Shown here piece by piece: positions 1 through 4,819 of a DNA stretch of 8,224 nt. Position 1 is the stretch's first letter, and each line of letters starts with the position of its first letter. The notes below the pieces were generated by a model, which had not been told where the DNA came from, searched no databases, and saw only the letters and a list, made by a program, of their open reading frames with translations. Source of the stretch: an uncultured Hymenobacter sp. (lineage in GTDB: Bacteria; Bacteroidota; Bacteroidia; Cytophagales; Hymenobacteraceae); assembly GCA_937871705.1 (NCBI GenBank), contig CALMOO010000276.1, forward strand, positions 1-8,224, read 5' to 3'. Position numbers and translations under genes: made by a program.

Positions 1-37
1 CCCAATTCACGGGGTAGTGCGTCAGGTCTGGAAGCAT
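1..37 (-). CDS. tssK: Probable T6SS baseplate protein TssK, N-terminal fragment
   Basis: An ATG at 37-35 on the minus strand opens a frame reading MLPDLTHYPVNW before the window ends. A short leader followed by Y-P-(V/I)-N-W near the N terminus resembles the start of Bacteroidota TssK proteins, where the Trp is typically followed by a D-G-M type motif (established knowledge, recalled and not searched). TssK is the baseplate component that links the baseplate to the membrane complex of the type VI secretion system. The fragment lies 48 bases downstream of the tssN stop on the same strand, so the two are probably cotranscribed in the order tssN-tssK. Only 12 residues are visible, so the call rests on this motif plus the T6SS neighbours. 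It could be another gene of the same locus. Confidence 0.42.
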   Translation of the reverse strand, partial: MLPDLTHYPVNW

Positions 38-85
38 GGCCGCAGAAGCGAAGTGAAACTAAGTAGAAGAACAGCCCAGGGTAGC

Positions 86-940
86 TTAGGCGGCAGCCGG
101 GGCCGGCATAGGCACCCGCTGCGCCACAATAATGCTGCCCTGGCGCAAAAAATTATCCTGAAACGTGCGGTCGGGGTCGTAGTAGTGGCGGCGGTGCCAC
201 CACGACTGCTTGGCATAGAACAACCACCCGTAGGCCTGCCCTTGCCCATCCACATACTGCAGCGCCTGCTCGGGCTTGAGGCGGTTGTAGTCGGTCAGGA
301 AGATGGCAAACAAGTCATTGAGCCGCATCTGGTAGGGCGCTTTCGAAGAGAAATCGTGGTACAAATCTTCGCCGTAGCGGCGCGTCATCCAGAAGTGCAC
401 CACCATGAAGTTATTGAGGTCCATGCGCGAGAGGTCGGGGCCGGGCGTCAGGGGGTTGTAGTGCCAAAGCTTGTACTGCCGCTGCGGAATGGCCTGCCAC
501 GCCTGGTACGCCTGCCAGAAGAAATACGGCAGCAAGAACGGAATGACGGCCATCACAAAGCCGGAGGGCGGCAGGTGGTTTTGGGCCCAGGGTACCCAGC
601 GCAGCCCCCAAATGGCGGCGCTGCCCAGTGCCGCCGTGGCTGCCAGCGCCAGCCCGGCCTGCCAGCGGCTGGTGGCATCGAGCCAAGGCAGCCAGCGCGG
701 CAACTGCGCGGCGTAGAGCCAGCCCAGCAGCAGCAGCGTCCCTTGCAGCAGCCCGAAGGTGAGGGGGTAGGACCAGGGACTACGCACTGCGGCCAGTCCT
801 AGCAGCCCAAAGCCCACGGCCGTACCCAGCAGGTAGAGCAGCACACTAAAGAATAGCTTGCCTCCCGTCAGGCGCGAGCTGAGGTTGGAAAAGGTGCTAT
901 TGGCAGCTGAGCGGGCCTGAGAGGCAGGATTGAAAAGCAT
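86..940 (-). CDS. tssN: T6SS membrane protein of the TssN family
   Basis: 284-residue membrane protein. Four hydrophobic segments are visible in the N-terminal half, at about residues 28-50, 57-78, 94-113 and 126-145. A soluble C-terminal domain of about 135 residues follows, rich in aromatic and charged residues, including WLF near 239-241 and YYDPDRT near 253-259. Multiple membrane passes followed by a Tyr/Trp-rich tail match TssN, a component specific to the Bacteroidota type VI secretion system and thought to belong to its envelope-spanning complex (family knowledge; no search run). I chose the ATG at 940; an in-frame GTG at 970 would add ten residues (MLPAGFPTAH) that look less natural. 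The gene is divergent from tssG and is followed by a probable tssK start on the same strand. The family call rests on architecture, tail pattern and neighbours. Confidence 0.62.
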   Translation of the reverse strand: MLFNPASQARSAANSTFSNLSSRLTGGKLFFSVLLYLLGTAVGFGLLGLAAVRSPWSYPLTFGLLQGTLLLLGWLYAAQLPRWLPWLDATSRWQAGLALAATAALGSAAIWGLRWVPWAQNHLPPSGFVMAVIPFLLPYFFWQAYQAWQAIPQRQYKLWHYNPLTPGPDLSRMDLNNFMVVHFWMTRRYGEDLYHDFSSKAPYQMRLNDLFAIFLTDYNRLKPEQALQYVDGQGQAYGWLFYAKQSWWHRRHYYDPDRTFQDNFLRQGSIIVAQRVPMPAPAAA

Positions 941-1111
941 GTGGGCAGTAGGAAACCCGGCCGGGAGCACCCGTAGCGCGGGGTAATTTTGCCAAAGTAC
1001 GGGAAATATGCCGGCTGTGGCAATGTTGGCGGGGCGGGCCCAACGCTGAGCCCGCTGCCAGCGTAAGCAGGGCCGTTGGCCTAGCGGCCTTACTTGCGTA
1101 GCTTCGGCCTT

Positions 1112-2095
1112 ATGCCTACCCCCTCTGTTTCGGTGCGCGAGCTGCTGGCCAGCCTGCGCCGCCAGCCATTCGACCTGCGTTTAGAAGTAATTCTGGCCGA
1201 GCTGCTGGCTTATGGCTACGTGCTCGACGACTTTTTGGTGCGGCCCGTGGGGCTGTTTGCCCGCCGCTACCGCCGCGACCTAGGAGCCGCGTACGAAGAA
1301 ACGTTTGAGCGGCGCTACCAGCCCGTGGTGCGCACCGTACTGGAAGTGCACCGCGAAGGCCTCTACGATGCGCTGCCCCAGCAGGTATTTCACCAGCCTG
1401 GCAGCAGCTCCGACACCTCGCCCGGCATCCGGGCGATGGTGGAAGACAGCCGGGTGCAGCGGCGCAAGGAGAAAGCCACCCGCTTGTTTTTCCTGCCCTT
1501 CGAACAGGAGTTTTTTCGCTGCCGCGTCAGCATTGAGCAAGAAGAACGGCGGTATTTTACGCGCCTCTCGGCGCACTGGTACAACGAGGTGCTGGCCCGC
1601 TTCTGGGGCCTCACCGATGCGGGCCTACCCCCCACCGTGCTCAGCAACCTGCTGTACTTGCTGCCCCTGGCGGCCAACATTGTGGGCGACCTGCCGCGCA
1701 CGCGCCACTGCTTCGAGAGCGTACTGGGCCAGCCGGTGCAGCTGCGCGTGCTGCCGCCGCGGCGCTTGGCCCTGCCTAGCCCCGCCGCCGGGGCCGCGCC
1801 GGGCAGCGGCACGCTGGGCCACCTCGCGCTGGGCACCGACCTAGTGCTAGGCGGCGAGTACCAGGAAACACTGCCAGCCCTCGAAATCAGCCTGCAGGGC
1901 CTGCGGGTGGCCGAGCTGGAGGCGTATCTCACTGGCGCGTGGCCCGCCAAAGCCCTGTCCCTGCTCTGCGATTACTTCGTGGCGTTCGAAACCGACGTGG
2001 TGGTGCAGTACGAGATGGCCATGGCCGAGCCGGTGTTTCGGCTGGGTGAGGGCGAAGACGCCGCAGTACTGGGCTTTACAACGGCAGGCATCTGA
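1112..2095 (+). CDS. tssG: T6SS baseplate subunit TssG (Bacteroidota type)
   Basis: 327-residue soluble protein with no signal peptide or membrane segment. It resembles TssG (VasB/ImpH family), the wedge subunit that joins TssF and TssK in the type VI baseplate. Supporting segments are EGLYDALP followed by QQVFH at about residues 82-94; RLFFLPFEQEFF at 124-135, followed by an acidic/basic helix with IEQEERR, which looks typical of Bacteroidota TssG; and LGTDLVLGGEYQ at about 240-251, equivalent to the conserved Leu-Gly 'LG...LG' turn near the C terminus of TssG. The length fits the family (about 300-350). I chose the ATG at 1112, giving MPTPSVSVREL; an in-frame TTG at 1094 would add only six residues. 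It is divergent from tssN with a 171-base spacer. An Ala/Pro/Gly-rich linker lies at about residues 222-234. It could also be a more distant baseplate protein of the same locus. Confidence 0.62.
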   Translation: MPTPSVSVRELLASLRRQPFDLRLEVILAELLAYGYVLDDFLVRPVGLFARRYRRDLGAAYEETFERRYQPVVRTVLEVHREGLYDALPQQVFHQPGSSSDTSPGIRAMVEDSRVQRRKEKATRLFFLPFEQEFFRCRVSIEQEERRYFTRLSAHWYNEVLARFWGLTDAGLPPTVLSNLLYLLPLAANIVGDLPRTRHCFESVLGQPVQLRVLPPRRLALPSPAAGAAPGSGTLGHLALGTDLVLGGEYQETLPALEISLQGLRVAELEAYLTGAWPAKALSLLCDYFVAFETDVVVQYEMAMAEPVFRLGEGEDAAVLGFTTAGI

Positions 2096-2104
2096 GGGCG
2101 GTGG

Positions 2105-2127
2105 GCTCCCTACCCCCTGCTGGGAGC
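2105..2127. terminator. Hairpin between convergent genes
   Basis: GCTCCC (2105-2110) pairs perfectly with GGGAGC (2122-2127) around an 11-base loop. It sits in the 52-base gap between the tssG stop and the stop of the STAS-like gene on the opposite strand. The location suggests a bidirectional terminator, but there is no T-run on either side, so a factor-independent mechanism is not supported. The loop begins with the recurrent CTACCCCC word. Confidence 0.35.
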
Positions 2128-2147
2128 TAAGGTGACCCGAGGCTGCG

Positions 2148-2492
2148 CTAGCAGGCGGGGCTCTCGGGGCAGGGCAAGCCGTAGAGGTCGGCGTCGAGCA
2201 GGCAGGAGGCCAGGGGCTCGGTGGGGTTGGGCACGAGGCTGACCCGCTCCCGTGCCGGCAGGTGGCACAGGATGAGGTGGCCCCCGCGGCGCCAGAGCCG
2301 CGCCGCGTACCTGCTGAGCAGCAGCAGCGCCTCGTTGGGCAGCGCCGATATGTGGCGGCAATCGACCCACACGCTGCGCTGGCCATTGTGCAGGGTTTGG
2401 CGGAGCACCTCAACTAGTGGGTGGCCGCTGCCATCGCCTTCTTGCAGCGTGAGCAAGCAACTATGAGGAAGTGGCTGGTAGAACGCGCGCAT
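2148..2492 (-). CDS. Small STAS-like (anti-sigma antagonist-like) protein
   Basis: 114-residue single-domain protein with no membrane segment. Residues 40-79 follow the STAS pattern: a hydrophobic strand ending in Asp (VWVDC, 41-45), a short turn, a long amphipathic helix (NEALLLLSRYAARLWRRG, 53-70) and a strand HLILCHLP (72-79). STAS proteins such as SpoIIAA/RsbV bind anti-sigma or switch kinases and are controlled by phosphorylation of a Ser in a D-S-x-G turn. Here the equivalent turn reads L-P-N-E-A, so the Ser is absent and Asn53 falls about where it should be. It may therefore be a constitutive binder or a non-phosphorylated scaffold (inference). The ATG at 2492 has no obvious ribosome binding site, as is common in Bacteroidota. 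A dyad lies 19-45 bases upstream. It is convergent with tssG and lies 302 bases downstream of a CheB gene on the same strand. Confidence 0.55.
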   Translation of the reverse strand: MRAFYQPLPHSCLLTLQEGDGSGHPLVEVLRQTLHNGQRSVWVDCRHISALPNEALLLLSRYAARLWRRGGHLILCHLPARERVSLVPNPTEPLASCLLDADLYGLPCPESPAC

Positions 2493-2794
2493 AGTATAGC
2501 TAAATCAAGTGATAGAATACTTTGACAAAGTTCTATCCTCCTTCGCCTAGCGCACTCAGTTTAAATACGGGGATTACGTTGGGATTTTCCTTGATTTTAC
2601 TATGACCTCATTCTTGCCTTGTGCCGGCATGCGGCAGCGCCGCCGCCAGAAGCTGCGGTCATTACGTAGCAATTCTATTTTACCTCGGCAACCGGCCAGG
2701 TAGGCCCTGGCACTGAGCTGCCGGGCGGCGCGGCCTACGTGCGCAAGTAGCGGCCTACCCCCTCCCCCGCTGGCAAGCCCTTGGTGGGCGTGCT
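2493..2794. other. 302-base intergenic region between cheB and the STAS-like gene
   Basis: Both flanking genes are on the minus strand. The half near the STAS-like gene (about 2493-2620) is AT-rich and carries the 2511-2537 dyad. The other half is GC-rich, with small imperfect hairpins such as CCAGG (2696-2700) / CCTGG (2706-2710) and a nine-base direct repeat GCGGCCTAC at 2730-2738 and 2750-2758. The second repeat copy runs into a CTACCCCC word. I see no convincing gene; a 33-codon plus-strand frame at 2602-2703 encodes only a basic peptide without recognisable features. The region probably holds the cheB 3' end and the promoter of the STAS-like gene. Confidence 0.5.
2511..2537. promoter_or_regulatory. 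Imperfect dyad upstream of the STAS-like gene (possible operator)
   Basis: Left arm GATAGAA-TA-CTTTG (2511-2524), centre A (2525), right arm CAAAG-TTCTATC (2526-2537). Twelve bases match their reverse complement, and the only asymmetry is the extra TA in the left arm. With a one-base centre it fits a protein-binding DNA dyad better than a tight RNA hairpin. It lies 19-45 bases upstream of the ATG at 2492, a typical operator position. No repressor is identified in the window. Confidence 0.4.
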
Positions 2795-3820
2795 CTAGTG
2801 GTCGGCTTCGGGCTCGGTCTGGGGGTGGCTGGTGGGGTGCGCGCCGTTGAGCATGAACTCGCGCATGCGGTTGACGTGGCGCTTCAATTCGGCGAGGCGC
2901 TCTTCCTGGTGGGTGTTCCACTGCGGGCCGCCGTGGGCTGCCATGCTGCTGAGCAGGTTTTTGCGCTCCTCCATCATGCGCAGGGCCACCCACAGGGTTT
3001 CTTCGAGCATGTGCTGCGAACTTTCGGCCAGGGCATCGGCCGTGAAGGCGTGGCCCGTGTGGCAGCGAAACCGTAGCACGTTGCCGTGCTTTACTTGCCA
3101 GAGGTTGCCGCCGCAATCGGGGCAGGTAAGCGGCACCAGGTTGCCGAGTTCACTGACTTGTTCAACAGTTCCCACTACGCGCTCGGCAATGGCCGCTTCA
3201 AGTTGTAAATCAGGAGGGATATCTTGGGATTTGCGTGGCGCGGCTAGGTGCGGGTCAACCAGCCGGGCCAGCAGCGCGCCCATTTGGGCAATGGGAACTA
3301 CGTAGTCGATTTCGACGGCGCGCAGGGCGCTCTCGGGCATGCTCGAGAATTCGGCATCCTGGGGGTCTTGCACCACGGCCGTGCCGCCGCAGCGCTTCAC
3401 AAACTCGAGGCCGGCGGTGCCATCGTGCAGCATGCCCGTGAGCACCACGCCCACCACGTTGGGCCCGTAGGCCACGGCTGCCGACCGAAACAAGGCGTCG
3501 GCGGCGGGGCGGTAGTTGTTTTCGCGGGGGCCTTTGGTCACGAGCAGGCGGTTGTCCTTCACCAGCAGGTGGCGGTCGGGCGGGGCCAGGTAGAGGTGGC
3601 CAGCTTGCAGCGGCTCGTGGGTGTGGGCAAGCTGGCAGTGCAGCGCGCTATGCGAGCCGAGCCGCGCCACCAGCGCCTCGCCCGTCGAGTCGGGAGCCAG
3701 GTGCTGCACCACCAGCACGGCGGCGGGCAGCGTGGCGGGCAGCGAGGCCACCAGGGTAGTAAGGGCCGGCATACCGCCGGCCGAAGTGCCAATAACAATA
3801 AGGTAAGCAGGGGCAGACAC
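2795..3820 (-). CDS. cheB: Stand-alone CheB-type protein-glutamate methylesterase with zinc-ribbon-like tail
   Basis: 341-residue cytoplasmic protein. Residues 5-190 form a complete CheB catalytic domain, which removes methyl groups from (or deamidates) chemoreceptor glutamates. The triad is visible: Ser13 in GTSAGG, His40 in VVQHL, and Asp133 in GMLHDGT, with spacing like classical CheB (Salmonella S164/H190/D286). The N-terminal receiver domain of classical CheB is absent, so control by CheA phosphorylation is not expected. A tail at about 228-260 has Cys233-x2-Cys236 and Cys253-x3-His257, a likely zinc site seen in other receiver-less CheB homologues (recalled, not searched). A charged helical C terminus follows. 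The start is GTG at 3820; it opens directly into the first strand (SAPAYLIVIGTSAGG), and no upstream ATG exists before an in-frame stop. It is transcribed divergently from the second CheB gene. No chemoreceptor or CheA is visible nearby. Confidence 0.9.
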   Translation of the reverse strand: MSAPAYLIVIGTSAGGMPALTTLVASLPATLPAAVLVVQHLAPDSTGEALVARLGSHSALHCQLAHTHEPLQAGHLYLAPPDRHLLVKDNRLLVTKGPRENNYRPAADALFRSAAVAYGPNVVGVVLTGMLHDGTAGLEFVKRCGGTAVVQDPQDAEFSSMPESALRAVEIDYVVPIAQMGALLARLVDPHLAAPRKSQDIPPDLQLEAAIAERVVGTVEQVSELGNLVPLTCPDCGGNLWQVKHGNVLRFRCHTGHAFTADALAESSQHMLEETLWVALRMMEERKNLLSSMAAHGGPQWNTHQEERLAELKRHVNRMREFMLNGAHPTSHPQTEPEADH

Positions 3821-3932
3821 GGAGAGACCTGGCTTAAAAAAGGCACCAGTATCTCCGAATGTACGGGGCTGCTTTAGAAATAACTGAGTGAAGCTGACTT
3901 AATTTAGAAGAAATTTACCTACACCACCAACT

Positions 3933-3950
3933 AGTTAAAAATCTTTAACT
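3933..3950. promoter_or_regulatory. Dyad in the divergent cheB / cheB-cheR promoter region
   Basis: AGTTAAA (3933-3939) and TTTAACT (3944-3950) form a perfect 7-bp inverted repeat around AATC, in the 168-base AT-rich spacer between the two divergent CheB genes. Two shorter palindromes flank it: AACTAGTT (3929-3936, overlapping) and CTAATTAG (3977-3984), the latter ending five bases before the ATG at 3989. The arrangement suggests binding sites controlling one or both genes, but AT-rich sequence produces short palindromes easily. I found no clear Bacteroidota TTTG / TAnnTTTG promoter pair here. Confidence 0.3.
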
Positions 3951-3988
3951 TGAGATAGCGCCACAGTATGGTTTAGCTAATTAGTTAC

Positions 3989-4783
3989 ATGCAAGATTCT
4001 TCTGTCGCCGCCCACGGGCTAGCCAGCAATGACACGGCTACCCCTATCGCCGCCGAGTCGGTAAACCCGAAAACAGCCCGCAACACCAAAGCCAAAAGCC
4101 GGGCCCCCCGGGAGGGTGTGGCGAGCAGCAAGTTTACCATCGTGGCGCTGGGCGGCTCGGCGGGTTCGCTGGAAGCGCTCGAAAAGTTTTTTAGCCACCT
4201 ACCCCCCCACCCCGGCATGGCCTTCGTGGTGGTGGTGCACCTGCTGGCCCGCGAGGAAAGCCTGCTGCCGGGCCTGCTGCAAGCCCATACCAAGCTGCCC
4301 GTGCTGGAAGCCTACGACGGGGTGCGGGTGCGGGCCAACCACGTGTACGTAATTCCGCCGGGCCACGACATGAGCATGCTGCACGGCTCGCTGCTCTTGT
4401 TTAAGCCCACGCAGGCGCCGGGCCTGCGCCTGCCCATCGACTTCTTTCTGCAAAGCCTGGCCAAGGATGCGGGCGAGCGCGCCGTGTGCATTATTTTCTC
4501 GGGCATGGGCTCCGATGGTAGCCTGGGCCTTAAGCTGGTAATGGAAAACTTTGGGATGGTGATGGCGCAAGACCCCGCCACGGCGCTCTACGATGCCATG
4601 CCGCAGGCCGCACTGGCCACCGAGTTTGTGGATTTTGTGCTGGCGCCCGAGCTGATGCCGGCCCAGCTGCTCGACTACGTAGAGCGTCCGCTGGGCACGC
4701 GCCCGCTGCGCGAGCAGGCCACCGACTCGCCCTCGCGGCCGACCCACGCGCTGCAAAAAATCTTTTTGCTTATTCGGCAGTAA
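3989..4783 (+). CDS. CheB methylesterase domain, N-terminal part of an interrupted CheB-CheR-PAS gene
   Basis: 264 residues ending at TAA 4781-4783. Residues 1-47 are a low-complexity Ala/Ser/Lys leader without a signal peptide. Residues 48-235 are a CheB domain with an intact triad: Ser57 in GGSAGS, His84 in VVHL, Asp176 in GMGSDGS. The protein ends LQKIFLLIRQ, the helix that in CheB-CheR fusion proteins leads straight into the CheR domain. Reading past the stop in the same frame gives TGHDFSFYKRNT then VFRRIERRM, the conserved opening of CheR, so this appears to be the first quarter of a single ancestral gene of 1,022 codons. The ATG at 3989 is preceded by an in-frame TAG at 3974-3976, fixing the start region. 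If translated as it stands, it gives a receiver-less methylesterase similar in size to other lone CheB domains. Whether it acts separately, or the gene is broken, cannot be told from sequence alone. Confidence 0.85.
   Translation: MQDSSVAAHGLASNDTATPIAAESVNPKTARNTKAKSRAPREGVASSKFTIVALGGSAGSLEALEKFFSHLPPHPGMAFVVVVHLLAREESLLPGLLQAHTKLPVLEAYDGVRVRANHVYVIPPGHDMSMLHGSLLLFKPTQAPGLRLPIDFFLQSLAKDAGERAVCIIFSGMGSDGSLGLKLVMENFGMVMAQDPATALYDAMPQAALATEFVDFVLAPELMPAQLLDYVERPLGTRPLREQATDSPSRPTHALQKIFLLIRQ
4781..4783 (+). other. In-frame TAA interrupting the CheB-CheR fusion
   Basis: The reading is CGG CAG TAA ACT GGG CAC GAC, with no shift of frame on either side. The twelve codons between the TAA and the next possible start (GTG 4820) retain conserved CheR sequence. 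A one-base change from CAA (Gln), AAA (Lys) or GAA (Glu) would produce this stop. TAA is not a selenocysteine or pyrrolysine codon. Confidence 0.85.
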
Positions 4784-4819
4784 ACTGGGCACGACTTCAG
4801 CTTTTATAAGCGCAATACG

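Noticed and set aside
17..802. Long open plus-strand frame opposite tssN
   Set aside because: Its translation is low-complexity and rich in His, Arg, Val and Gly with no domain pattern. The minus-strand frame encodes a coherent membrane protein.
984..991. TAATTTTG, a perfect match to the Bacteroidota -7 box, 121 bases before tssG
   Set aside because: No TTTG or TTG is present 17-23 bases upstream, so I do not call it a promoter.
2602..2703. 33-codon plus-strand frame in the cheB-STAS gap
   Set aside because: The peptide is short and basic with no start signal, no homology I recognise and no supporting context.
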